Assembly: GCA_963850525.1 (NCBI GenBank)
Contig: CAWKLQ010000004.1
Span: 496,001-560,000, forward strand
DNA length: 64,000 nucleotides
Reading direction: 5' to 3'
Source: JAEMQF01 sp963850525
GTDB lineage: Bacteria; Pseudomonadota; Gammaproteobacteria; Burkholderiales; Burkholderiaceae_C
Each line of letters opens with the position of its first letter. Position 1 is the stretch's first letter. Below, piece after piece: positions 16,148 through 24,864 of the stretch. The position numbers and the translations under genes are program-made. The notes under the pieces are model-generated. The model was not told the origin of the DNA. It did no database searches and saw only the letters and a program-made list of their open reading frames with translations.

Positions 16148-17443
16148 TCACCCCAACGAATCCGCCCAAATCGTGCGCGCCCAGTTCCAGGCGTAATTGC
16201 CTTCCACTTCCGTCGGTCCGGGCGACACGCCACCCGACCCTGCCACCGTCTTGAACGTTTTCTCCGCGGCCACGTACTCGTGCACGCTCGCGACGTGGAT
16301 GACGCTCTTCGCGTCGACAAAGCTATAGCAGGTGTTGGTCAGCATCGGCGCCGGGTTGATCGCCCAGCCGTTCAACTCCGCGACGATCGCCGCGGCGCAG
16401 ACCTTGGCGTGGCTGTTCGCCATGTGGCCGCTCTTGGGCATGGCCGGGGCGATCTGGATCGAGTCGCCGATCACGTGCACGTCCTTGGCGACCGTTGACT
16501 CGAAGTTCTGGTAGTTCACGCCGCACCAGCGTGCATTCATGTTCGCCAGGCCCGACTGCACGGCGATCGCGCCGGCGCGCATCGTCGGCAGCACGTTCAG
16601 CACGTCGGCCTTCACGTCGTCTTGCACTTCGAACTTGACGGTGTTGCTGCTCGCGATCACCGCGGTCGCCTTGTGCTGGCCGCGGTACTCGACCATTCCC
16701 GGGTATTGCTCGGCCCAGACTTTCTTGAACAGCGGGCCCTTGGACGTGACGTCGGGGTTCGCGTCGAGGATCAGCACCTTGGAGCGCGGTTTGGCGGCCT
16801 TGAAGTAACTCGCGACCTGGCACGCACGCTCGTACGGCCCGGGCGGGCAGCGGTACGGCGCTTCGGGGATGGTGATCGCGTAGACGCCGCCGTCTAGCAT
16901 CGCTTCCAGCTGCTTGCGCAGCGCCACGGTCTCCGGGCCGGCTTTCCACGCCTGCAGGATGCGGCCGTTGGCGTTGGCTTCCTGGAGCCCCAGCACGCTC
17001 CCCCAGACGAGCTCGATCCCCGGCGACAGCACGAGTTTGTCGTAGCGAATGCTCGGGCCCGAGGCGAGCACGGCGATTTTTTTTGCGCTGTCAATGCTCG
17101 CGACCATGTCTTTCACGACCGTCACGCCGTGCGTCTTGGCCAGGCCGGCGTAGGGCACGGTGACGTCGGCAATCGTCTTGCTGCCGCCCAGCACGAGGTT
17201 GGACATCGGGCACGAGACGAACGCGTCGCCGGGTTCGACGAGGACGACGTCGATCTTGTAGTCGGACAGCCAGCGCACGTACTTCGCGGCAGTCGCGCCG
17301 CCATAGCCGCCGCCGACGACGAGAACGCGCGTCGACGCAGGCGCGCTGCTCGTCGCGCAACCCGTCAAGCCCAGGCCGGCAAGGCTCGCCGCGGCTCCGG
17401 ATGCGGCAGCGGCCTTCAACATCTCGCGGCGATGCAGATTCAT
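16148..17443 (-). CDS. fccB: Flavocytochrome c sulfide dehydrogenase flavoprotein subunit
   Basis: 431 residues. Starts MNLHRREMLKAAAASGAAAS, a twin-arginine-type signal for export of a folded flavoprotein. FAD-binding Rossmann motif VLVVGGGYGGATAAKYVRW, the FCSD/SQR cysteine region SCPMSNLVLGG and PYRCPPGPYERAC, and the C-terminal ETKTF-like TFKTV/PTEVEGNYAW region of FCSD. It oxidises sulfide in the periplasm and passes electrons to the cytochrome c subunit encoded 8 bp upstream. Start chosen at the twin-arginine ATG; upstream codons in frame overlap the cytochrome gene. Confidence 0.88.
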   Translation of the reverse strand: MNLHRREMLKAAAASGAAASLAGLGLTGCATSSAPASTRVLVVGGGYGGATAAKYVRWLSDYKIDVVLVEPGDAFVSCPMSNLVLGGSKTIADVTVPYAGLAKTHGVTVVKDMVASIDSAKKIAVLASGPSIRYDKLVLSPGIELVWGSVLGLQEANANGRILQAWKAGPETVALRKQLEAMLDGGVYAITIPEAPYRCPPGPYERACQVASYFKAAKPRSKVLILDANPDVTSKGPLFKKVWAEQYPGMVEYRGQHKATAVIASSNTVKFEVQDDVKADVLNVLPTMRAGAIAVQSGLANMNARWCGVNYQNFESTVAKDVHVIGDSIQIAPAMPKSGHMANSHAKVCAAAIVAELNGWAINPAPMLTNTCYSFVDAKSVIHVASVHEYVAAEKTFKTVAGSGGVSPGPTEVEGNYAWNWARTIWADSLG

Positions 17444-17451
17444 GGCGTGCC

Positions 17452-17775
17452 TCACTTGGGTTGGGCAGCGAAATACGCTGCGAGCTGCTCGATCTGGGCG
17501 TCGTTGTAGCCCTTCGCGAGCTGGTGCATCACGGTGGCGCTGCGCGCCCCGGACTTGAAGGCTTTCATCTGCTCGATCATGTAGACCGCCGGTATGCCCG
17601 CCAGGCCGGGCACCGCCGGGTTGGGCACCGGGCGGCCGGCCGTGCCGTGGCAATTGGCGCAGGTCGCAGCCAGGCTGCGCAGGTTCAGGGTGTTGGCGTC
17701 CTGCGCCTGCGCCGCGCCGCCCGCGAGCGCCAAGGCGATCAGCGGGGCGAGTCTTGCGGTTCGGTGAGCGTGCAT
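17452..17775 (-). CDS. Class I cytochrome c, FCSD cytochrome subunit-like
   Basis: 107 residues with Sec signal peptide (LAPLIALALAGGAAQAQDA) and a single haem-binding motif CANCH in SLAATCANCHGTAGRPV; the likely axial Met is in AVYMIEQMKAF or VMHQLAKGY. It is monohaem like FccA/SoxE of the FCSD group and probably accepts electrons from the flavoprotein encoded directly downstream. The ATG at 17775 is chosen because CAGGAG lies 8 bases upstream; an in-frame ATG six codons earlier has none. Confidence 0.83.
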   Translation of the reverse strand: MHAHRTARLAPLIALALAGGAAQAQDANTLNLRSLAATCANCHGTAGRPVPNPAVPGLAGIPAVYMIEQMKAFKSGARSATVMHQLAKGYNDAQIEQLAAYFAAQPK

Positions 17776-17848
17776 CGTCAAGTCTCCTGGCAAACTTTCA
17801 CTGGATTTTCACTAGAAGAAGTTGGGTGGCCGGCAGCGACCGCACAGG

Positions 17849-18682
17849 TCAGTGGGAAAGATCAATGTAGTGCCGCGCGAGCTCCGGTGGAAGAGGGGTA
17901 TCCAGCAGGAACGCGCTCAGGCGCAACGCATCCGCGCTCGGCTCGGACAAACCCTCGGGCGCACTGTGCGCGAGCGCGGCGCTGACCCAGTCGCGCATCA
18001 GCACCGGGCGTTGCATCCACGGCAGCGTCGCGATGGCGTGCAGCGCGTGCACGGCGCCGTCGGTGTCGGGCAAGGGCCACTGCTCGGGCACGTCGACGCG
18101 GCCGCGCCAGCGCTTCATGACGTCGGCGTACCACCGCGCGCCGCTCGCACCGTCGGCAGAATCGGCAGGAACCATGCGCGTCAGGAACGCGGTGTAGCGC
18201 GCGATCGCGTGCACGTCGGACTCGGGCAGGCGCGAAAACTCTGCCGTCGATCCAGCCGGTGCCGCGGCCGGCGCCTTCTCGCCCAGGCGCCTTCGCATCA
18301 CGAGGTAATGCAGGGTGTCCAGCGGTTTGACCGCACCGCGCGAGCTGATGATCCGCCGCGCCGATTCGAGCAAGGCCTGGCGCTCGGCGAGGCGCTGGCC
18401 GGCCATGCGCACCAGCAGCAACTCGAACCAGGGCAAGCGCGACGCCCCGCTCTGCGCTGTCGCCTCGGTGTGGAGCTGCATGGCAATGGGCGTGGGCTCG
18501 ATTTCCTTGAGCCAGGTCGCCTGGGCGCGATGGCTGCCCTTGGGCAACAACAGCGCCAACAGGGCGCTGCGCAGTTCGCCCGGCCCCAAGGCGTGCTGCA
18601 AGCGTTCGGTCGACGCATTCTCGGGCGCCGGCTCGTGCGGGCCGAGGTCGGAATCGGGAGGATCGGGGTTTTGGTGTGGCAT
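17849..18682 (-). CDS. Hypothetical protein resembling the C-terminal region of M48-type membrane proteases
   Basis: 277 residues, no signal peptide or membrane segment and no HExxH. The segments RLPWFELLLVRMAGQRLAER and ESARRIISSRGAVKPLDTLH resemble the helical region that follows the peptidase domain in some M48-family proteins often found beside lemA. The peptidase part itself is absent. The ATG at 18682 lies 13 bp after the lemA stop, so the two genes form a unit. The function is unknown; the resemblance is from memory and uncertain. Confidence 0.6.
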   Translation of the reverse strand: MPHQNPDPPDSDLGPHEPAPENASTERLQHALGPGELRSALLALLLPKGSHRAQATWLKEIEPTPIAMQLHTEATAQSGASRLPWFELLLVRMAGQRLAERQALLESARRIISSRGAVKPLDTLHYLVMRRRLGEKAPAAAPAGSTAEFSRLPESDVHAIARYTAFLTRMVPADSADGASGARWYADVMKRWRGRVDVPEQWPLPDTDGAVHALHAIATLPWMQRPVLMRDWVSAALAHSAPEGLSEPSADALRLSAFLLDTPLPPELARHYIDLSH

Positions 18683-18695
18683 GCGGATTTCGGCG

Positions 18696-19274
18696 TCAAG
18701 GCGCCATTGCACTGGTGCGGCGCGGCGAATCGTCTTCGTCGACGCCGAACACGCCGGCGCTGCGGAATCCGAACAGCGCGCCGAGCCACGCGGCGGGAAA
18801 CTGCGCCAGCGCACGGTTGTACTCGCGCACCGCGTCGTTGAACTGGCCCTGCGCATAGTGCAGCGCGTGGTCGCAGGCCGTCAACTCTTGAAGCAGGCAC
18901 GGGCTCTGGGCCTCCGTGCAGGCGCCAGCCGCAGCGCGTTCGCGCGACCGCGCAAGAATCTGCAGCGCCACGCGCAGGCTGCGGATGGCGTCGGCGGCGC
19001 CGGGTTGGCGTTTCGCGGCGAGCCGCGCCGCGTCGGCCTGGGCCCGGGCGGCCTGCAAGGTGTCCAGCTCGCGCCTGGGCGCATCGGGGCGCTGCGCCCA
19101 GGCGTCGATTTGTTGCTCGAGCAGGGTGCTGCGCGACTCGAGGTGCTGGTCCACCGGCGCAAAGCGGCGCAGGATCGTATTGCGCAGGCGCACCAGCCGG
19201 TTGTAGGCGCCGACCGACCAGAACATCAGCACGGCGCCGATGAGCCAAGGCAGGAAGCTGAAGGTGTTGTCCAT
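18696..19274 (-). CDS. LemA family protein
   Basis: 192 residues. One N-terminal membrane segment (FLPWLIGAVLMFWSVGAYNRLV) followed directly by the LemA helical bundle with the signature NRLVRLRNTILRRFAPVDQHLESR and C-terminal FNDAVREYNRALAQFPAAWLG. LemA proteins are inner-membrane proteins of unclear role, often near M48 proteases. Start taken at the ATG just before the membrane segment. The following co-directional gene encodes what looks like only the tail region of such a protease. Confidence 0.85.
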   Translation of the reverse strand: MDNTFSFLPWLIGAVLMFWSVGAYNRLVRLRNTILRRFAPVDQHLESRSTLLEQQIDAWAQRPDAPRRELDTLQAARAQADAARLAAKRQPGAADAIRSLRVALQILARSRERAAAGACTEAQSPCLLQELTACDHALHYAQGQFNDAVREYNRALAQFPAAWLGALFGFRSAGVFGVDEDDSPRRTSAMAP

Positions 19275-19323
19275 CGCGCGCGACTCTACGCCACACCGCC
19301 CGGGCGTTGGTAACGCGGCTCCA

Positions 19324-20604
19324 TCAGCTGCGCAGTTCACCGTGCCCAAGCACGACCCACTTCAGCGAGGTGAGGCCCTCCAGCCCCACCGGCCCGCGCG
19401 CGTGCAGCTTGTCGGTGCTGATGCCGATTTCGGCGCCCAGGCCGAACTCGAAGCCGTCGGCAAAGCGCGTGCTCGCGTTGACCATCACGCTCGCCGAATC
19501 GACTTCGCGCAGGAAGCGCATCGCGCTCGCGTGGCTGTCGCTGACGATGGCGTCGGTGTGGTGCGAGCCGTAGCGGTTGATGTGGGCGATGGCTTCGTCG
19601 AGGCTAGTGACCACTTTGACGCTGATGATGGCGGCCAGGTATTCCTCGCTCCAGTCGGATTCGAGCGCTTGAACAAGTTTCGCGCCGGCCACACCGCGGA
19701 GCCACGCCAGCGCGGGCGCATCGCAGCGCATCTCGACGCCTTTGGCGGCAAAGATCGCGCCGATGCGCGGCAGAAACGCCGCGGCGATGCTCTCGTGCAC
19801 GAGCAGCGATTCGGCGGCGTTGCACGGGCTGAACTTCTGCGTCTTCGCGTTGTCGGTGATGCGCAGCGCCATCTCCAGGTCCGCAGAGGCATCGACATAG
19901 ACGTGGCAATTGCCGTCCAGGTGTTTGATCACCGGCACCTTGGCTTCACGGCTGATGCGCTCGATCAGCCCCTTGCCACCGCGCGGGATGATCACGTCCA
20001 CCGCTTCCGGCGACGTGATGAGTGCGCCCACCGCGGCGCGGTCCGTCGTCTGCACGAGCTGCACGGCGTCCGGCGGCAGGCCGGCCTCCACCAGCGCCGC
20101 CTGCACCAGCCGCCACAGCGCCGTGTTCGAGTGGATCGCCTCCGAGCCGCCGCGCAAGATGCAGGCGTTGCCGCTCTTGATCGCGAGCGACGCGGCTTCG
20201 ACCGTCACATTGGGCCGGCTCTCGTAGATCATGCCGAAGACGCCCAGCGGCACGCGCATGCGACCCACCGAAATGCCGCTCGGGCGCTGGCGCAACTCGG
20301 TGATTTCGCCCACCGGGTCCGGCATCGCGGCGATCTGCTCGCAGCCCTGCGCGACGGTGGCGACGATTTGCGGCGTCAGTTTGAGCCGGTCCACCAGCGG
20401 CGCCGCCAGGCCGGCGGCGCGCGCGGCGTCGACGTCGCGCGCGTTCGCCTGCGCAAGCGTTTCCGGGTCGGCACGCAGCAGGCGCGCCAGCGCCAGCAGC
20501 GCAGCGTCCTTTGCCGCGCTCGACGCGGCAGCCAGCTTGGTGCTCGCGGCGCGCGCCGCAGCACCCATGAGGGCGATGGTTTGTTGCGCGTCGGCCGGGT
20601 TCAT
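19324..20604 (-). CDS. proA: Gamma-glutamyl phosphate reductase
   Basis: 426 residues. Second step of proline synthesis: NADPH reduction of gamma-glutamyl phosphate to glutamate semialdehyde. Visible are RPSGISVGRMRVPLGVFGMIYESRPNVT, the substrate loop GGKGLIERI, the catalytic cysteine in KTQKFSPCNAAESLL and the C-terminal GEVGISTDKLHARGP-like segment (GAEIGISTDKLHARGPVGLEGLTS). Start at MNPADAQQTIALM. No proB lies beside it, so the proBA pair is split in this genome segment. Confidence 0.95.
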   Translation of the reverse strand: MNPADAQQTIALMGAAARAASTKLAAASSAAKDAALLALARLLRADPETLAQANARDVDAARAAGLAAPLVDRLKLTPQIVATVAQGCEQIAAMPDPVGEITELRQRPSGISVGRMRVPLGVFGMIYESRPNVTVEAASLAIKSGNACILRGGSEAIHSNTALWRLVQAALVEAGLPPDAVQLVQTTDRAAVGALITSPEAVDVIIPRGGKGLIERISREAKVPVIKHLDGNCHVYVDASADLEMALRITDNAKTQKFSPCNAAESLLVHESIAAAFLPRIGAIFAAKGVEMRCDAPALAWLRGVAGAKLVQALESDWSEEYLAAIISVKVVTSLDEAIAHINRYGSHHTDAIVSDSHASAMRFLREVDSASVMVNASTRFADGFEFGLGAEIGISTDKLHARGPVGLEGLTSLKWVVLGHGELRS

Positions 20605-20654
20605 GGGGGGAGATTGTCGCAACAATGCGCCGGCCCGTGCAGCGCCGCGCGAAG

Positions 20655-21650
20655 TCAGGGAAAAGCGTGCAGGATCGCGAGCCAGAGGGGCGCCGTCACG
20701 ACGAAACCGAGCGTCGAAAACACGATCGCCGCAGTCGCTTCGCCTTGCAGCGTGTCGTAGCGCTGGGCAAAGATCAGCGCGTTCGAGCCCACCGGCAGCG
20801 CCGCAGCCATGACCACGACCGAAAGCGCCGTTCCGGCCAGGCCCAGGCCCCAATGGCCCACCACCAGCACCACCGCAGGCGCGAGCAGCAGCTTCAAACC
20901 GGTGGCGGCACCGGCGCGCCAGGCGACACCGCGAACCCCGTACACCGCGAGCGACATGCCGATCAGCACCAGACACAAAGGCACGGCGGCCTGGCCGAGC
21001 AGGTGCAGCACTTCGTCGGCCACCGCAGGCGGCGCGAAGCCCGCGGCGTTGAGCAGCAGGCCGGCGAGCACCGGCAGCACGACCGGGTGCACGAGCGTGC
21101 TGCGCAGCGTCAGCAGCAGCGTGTGGCCAATGTGCGCGTCGGCGTTGCCCTGGCGGCGCCGCTCGCGCGCGAGATCAAGCTCGACGAGTGCCGTCAGCAC
21201 CGTCAGCAGCAGCACCGAATGCACGCCCACCAGCGTGATGTGGATCGCAAGGCCAGCCTCGCCGAACAGCGCCGCGGCGAGCGGCAAGCCCACTTGCACG
21301 AGGTTGCCGTAGCCGCTGGAAATGGCGCGCACACAGGGCGCCGCGACGCCGGCGCGCTGCTCGCGGTTCGAATAACGCTGCCAGGCGTAGACGAGCAGCA
21401 TCAGCACCAGCATGGGCCCGAAAAACGCCTGCAGCGTCGCCCACGGCAGGTTCTGCAAATCGAGCCGCGCCGAGGTGCGGAACAGCAGCGCCGGAATGAA
21501 GATGTAGAACGCGGCGTTGGAGAGCAGGCGCGCCGCGTCGGCGCTGCCGCCTTCCCCCCGGGCGCCGAGCACGTTGAGCCGGGCAACTGCCCAGCCAAGT
21601 GCGACAACGACGAAGATTGCGAGGAGTTTGTAAACGACGGCGCTGGGCAT
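20655..21650 (-). CDS. AEC family (auxin efflux carrier-like) transporter
   Basis: 331 residues with about ten predicted membrane helices in the 5+5 arrangement of the AEC/bile-acid transporter superfamily (VVYKLLAIFVVVALGWAVARL at the N-terminus; GSNALIFAQRYDTLQGEATAA near the C-terminus). Members export or exchange small organic acids such as malonate or malate; the substrate cannot be read here. It lies 50 bp upstream of and co-directional with proA, and diverges from the pterin dehydratase gene. Confidence 0.83.
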   Translation of the reverse strand: MPSAVVYKLLAIFVVVALGWAVARLNVLGARGEGGSADAARLLSNAAFYIFIPALLFRTSARLDLQNLPWATLQAFFGPMLVLMLLVYAWQRYSNREQRAGVAAPCVRAISSGYGNLVQVGLPLAAALFGEAGLAIHITLVGVHSVLLLTVLTALVELDLARERRRQGNADAHIGHTLLLTLRSTLVHPVVLPVLAGLLLNAAGFAPPAVADEVLHLLGQAAVPLCLVLIGMSLAVYGVRGVAWRAGAATGLKLLLAPAVVLVVGHWGLGLAGTALSVVVMAAALPVGSNALIFAQRYDTLQGEATAAIVFSTLGFVVTAPLWLAILHAFP

Positions 21651-21721
21651 GGCGCGCGAGTATCCCCCGCGGTGCCGGCGTAGCATTGGCGCTGGATTCA
21701 ATTCACTCCGCGTTGAGACCC

Positions 21722-22105
21722 ATGACACGAGCATCGAGCGCCCCAGAGGTCTATCCGATCGACCAAATCGAATCTCGACTGAGGGCCGAACTGCCGGCTT
21801 GGAAGTTCGAGCAGGCGTGGATTGTGCGCACCTACAAGACGAGCGGCTGGAAGAGCACGCTGATGGTCGTGAACACCGTGGGGCACCTCGCCGAAGCCGC
21901 GTGGCACCACCCGGAACTGAGCGTGTCGTACGCCGCGGTGACAGTGCAACTGCAAACCCATGACGCGCAGGGCATCACGGACCGCGACTTCGCATTGGCG
22001 CGCAAGATCGAAGACGTGGTGTTGTGGCGGCCCGGCCGCGAGGCGGGTTCCGCGCTGGAAGGCACGCCTGACGATCCGCGCTTCAAATACCTCGACGAGC
22101 CCTGA
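21722..22105 (+). CDS. 4a-Hydroxytetrahydrobiopterin dehydratase (PhhB/DCoH family)
   Basis: 127 residues. The family signature is present: AAWHHPELSVSYAAVTVQL with the catalytic HHP, then THDAQGITDRDFALARKIE. It dehydrates 4a-hydroxypterin formed by pterin-dependent phenylalanine hydroxylase, or acts as a molybdopterin-related pterin protein. The N-terminal half (WKFEQAWIVRTYKTSGWKST) is slightly longer than in the shortest members. No phenylalanine hydroxylase gene is nearby. The ATG at 21722 is the start that gives a family-sized protein. Confidence 0.87.
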   Translation: MTRASSAPEVYPIDQIESRLRAELPAWKFEQAWIVRTYKTSGWKSTLMVVNTVGHLAEAAWHHPELSVSYAAVTVQLQTHDAQGITDRDFALARKIEDVVLWRPGREAGSALEGTPDDPRFKYLDEP

Positions 22106-22147
22106 ACCATCGGCGCCGCCTGCGCGCCGCAAATCCACGCTGCACGC

Positions 22148-22777
22148 TCAGACCTGCAGCAGACCCCACTGCAGCGCCGCGAGCGTCAGCTCTGCCTGGT
22201 TGCTCGCACCGAGCTTTTGTTTGACGTGGTAGAGATGCGTTCCCACCGTGCTCGGTGAGAGGTTCAGATGGGCGGCGATCTGCGCCACGTTGGCGCCGCG
22301 TGCAAGCTGGATGAAGACCGCGAACTCGCGTTCGCTGAGGGTCTGCGCCGGGCTGGACTGGCCCCTCTCTTGCACCAGCGAGAGGCTCTTCGCCGTCTGC
22401 GGGTCCACACAGGTGCGGCGCTCGGCCACCGCGCACACTGCCGCGATCAGGGCGTCGGGCGCGCTGCGCTTGGAGAGGAAACCGAGCGCGCCGACGCGCA
22501 GGGCGCGCTGTGGGTGGGCGCTGTCTTCGTGCGCGGAAAGCACGAGGATGCGCGCCTGGTCGTCCTGGGCGAGCAGGCGCCGCAACGCTTCCAGGCCACC
22601 CATGCCCGGCATCGACAGGTCAAGCACCACCACATCGGGCCTGATTCGCGGATACGCGGGGCACGCCTGCTCGCCGGTATCGCACTCGGCAACGACGTCG
22701 ATCTGGGCCTGGCCGAGCAGCATGCGAAACCCCATGCGCACCACGGCATGGTCGTCGACGAGCATGACGCGAATCAT
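22148..22777 (-). CDS. NarL/FixJ-type response regulator
   Basis: 209 residues. Receiver domain with Asp8-Asp9, phosphoacceptor Asp53 (VVVLDLSMPGMGG) and Lys in FLSKRSAP, then a LuxR-type helix-turn-helix near residues 145-205 (LSEREFAVFIQLARGANVAQ). Its ATG overlaps the stop of the histidine kinase gene (ATGA), so the two are a two-component pair. The regulator itself is intact although the kinase has an internal stop. Confidence 0.92.
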   Translation of the reverse strand: MIRVMLVDDHAVVRMGFRMLLGQAQIDVVAECDTGEQACPAYPRIRPDVVVLDLSMPGMGGLEALRRLLAQDDQARILVLSAHEDSAHPQRALRVGALGFLSKRSAPDALIAAVCAVAERRTCVDPQTAKSLSLVQERGQSSPAQTLSEREFAVFIQLARGANVAQIAAHLNLSPSTVGTHLYHVKQKLGASNQAELTLAALQWGLLQV

Positions 22778-24132
22778 GCCGGGCGCTCCGGCAAAGGGAT
22801 GCTCACCTCGAGAACCACACCACGCTGCGCCGCGGCGGCGGCGATCTGCAACATGCCGTTCAGGCTTTCGACACGCTCCGTGAGCCAGCGCAAGCCGTAG
22901 TGGCCCGCCCGCTCGGTGCCTTTCGCGGGCAGGCCCACGCCGTCATCGCGCAGCGTGAGCCGAACTTCGCGGGAATCGCTCGCCACGTCGAGCGCCACAT
23001 GACGCGCCTGGCCGTGGCGCAACGCGTTGGTGAGTCCTTCCTGCGCGGCACGGTTCAGCGTCAGCGCAATTTCGGCGGGCAGCTCGGGCGCGGGATCTTC
23101 AATGTTCAGTGTGATCGTCACCTCGGGCTGGCTGCGGCGGGTGCGTTCGAGCAAATCGTTCAATGCCTCATGCAGGCCGAAGTTATCGAGCACGAGCGGC
23201 GAGAGGCGCGGGATGATGCCGTGCATCGCCTCGTAGAGGCGCGACGCTTCATCGGCAATGACTCGCGCCGCCTGCGCGACTTCAGCGTCGGCGGCGCCGA
23301 CGCGCTGCCCAATCGACAGCGCGAGGCTGCGCATCGCCGTCACAGACTGGCCGAGTTCGTCGTGCAGTTCGCGCGCGATGGCGTGGCGCTCGACCTCGAT
23401 GTGCTGGTCGATCCAGTGTGTCAGGTCGCGGCTGTCGGAGAGCTGGGTTTCAGCGCGCGCGGCACGGCGCTCAGTCTCGATGTGGTCGCGCACCTGCACG
23501 ACCATGCGATTGAACGCGGCGCCGATCGCCCCGGCCTCGCTGCCCGGCAACGGCGGCAGCGCAATATCGAAGCGACCGGCCTGTAACTGGTTCAGCGCAC
23601 CCACGATGTCCCCCAGGGGTCGCAGCGCACGCCCGACGAGCCAGAACACCAAGAGGTTCGCCGCCACGAACAAGAGCAGGGCACCGCCGGCCAGCCCGCC
23701 CAAATAGTCCCATGCGTCGAGCGCGGCGCGCGACGCGTTGGCGCGAATTTCGAGCTTGCCGTCAGGAAGGTCGATCGCCTGCACTGAAGGCGAGGGTGCG
23801 ATCAGCGTCTCGAACCACGGCGGCGCGTCGCGCCCCGCCTTGTACGGCGACGGCGGCGAGCGATACAACTCGCGGCCCTGCGCGTCGAGCAGGGTGATGT
23901 CGTTGGAGCGGATTCGGCCCACGCCTTGCAGCTAAGCGAGCATCGCCGGCGTGCCCTGCTCCGCGTTGCGACCCGCGGTGCGCAGCAGCAACTGCGAGGC
24001 GACGCGGTTCGCGGCAACCACTTCCTCATGCACCGAATCGCGCAGGGCGCTCAGTTGCAACGCGATGACGGCGGCGGTGAAGAGCAGCGTCAGGGCGCCG
24101 ACGATGAGGTTGATTTGCAGGCGCAGGGTCAT
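22774..24132 (-). pseudogene. NarX/UhpB-type sensor histidine kinase interrupted by an in-frame TAG
   Basis: Read through, the frame from 24132 (MTLRLQINLIVGALTLLF) encodes a 452-codon kinase. It has a first membrane helix, a periplasmic region, a second membrane helix (YLGGLAGGALLLFVAANLLVFWLV), HAMP, HisKA_3 with phosphoacceptor His in ARELHDELGQSVTAM, and HATPase with NALRHG and DDGVGLPAKG. A TAG at 23934-23932 breaks it after PAMLA; sequence on both sides stays in frame (PAMLA-stop-LQGVGRIRSND). One base change from Leu TTG or Gln CAG would explain it. The larger part could restart at the GTG at 23922 but would lack the first membrane helix. Confidence 0.8.
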
Positions 24133-24420
24133 TGCGGGGATCGTATCGGGTGGCGGACGGCGGCGCCGCTGGATCACGGCATACCGCGCTGAGGCCTGCG
24201 TGCGGTGTGTCGGCGGGCCTCAATTCAGAGCCCACAGCGAATGCATGAGCGCCGCGCGGGCTTCCCAGGTTCCGCGATATGTATGCGGTGGACGGCATGG
24301 CGCTGCAGGGTTTATGGGGACTGTGGAGAGTCTTCGGATCATCTATCTTCTCAGGCCCTAGGGTCGGTGGGAGCACGATCTGCCCTGTCGACGTTCTGTC
24401 CATCCTCAACAGGAGAACCA

Positions 24421-24858
24421 ATGAACACATCGAGACACCCGCTGGCGTTGATCGGCGCTGCGTTGGCCATTGCAGCGGGCACGCCACCTACTCGCGCTGC
24501 AGATGAGGCGCCAAGCGCAGCTACGCCATCGCCCGGTGCGGCCGCACCGCAAGCGCAGTCGCGGCGCGCCGTTCGTGACCAGGAAACCGGTCGACTGCGC
24601 GCTCCCACGGCAGACGAATTGAAGGCGATGCACGAGTCCGAGAGTGCCGCCCGCAAGGCCCGGGGTGAACCCGAGGTGGTTAATCGGACGCCACTGGTAG
24701 TTCGCCAGCATTCGAACGGTATGCGAAGTGCCGTTTTGGGGCCCGACTATCTGATGACGCTAAAGGCAGAGCGACGCGCCGACGGCAAGCTCGTGGTTCT
24801 GCACTCCGAATCTGGCAGCGCCCAACCGGCCGCGCCGAGCCAGCGACCGACGGAGTAA
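24421..24858 (+). CDS. Small secreted protein preceding a PA-domain protein
   Basis: 145 residues. Sec signal peptide (LALIGAALAIAAGTPPTRAADE), then a low-complexity Ala/Pro stretch and the motif AVRDQETGRLRAPTADELKAM, which recalls a family of small exported proteins with a VRDPETGxLRAPT core. The end repeats strand-like segments (LKAERRADGKLVVLHSESG). AGGAG lies 7 bases before the ATG. The PA-domain protein begins 6 bp after its stop, so they are expressed together; the role is unknown. Confidence 0.7.
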   Translation: MNTSRHPLALIGAALAIAAGTPPTRAADEAPSAATPSPGAAAPQAQSRRAVRDQETGRLRAPTADELKAMHESESAARKARGEPEVVNRTPLVVRQHSNGMRSAVLGPDYLMTLKAERRADGKLVVLHSESGSAQPAAPSQRPTE

Positions 24859-24864
24859 CCCATC

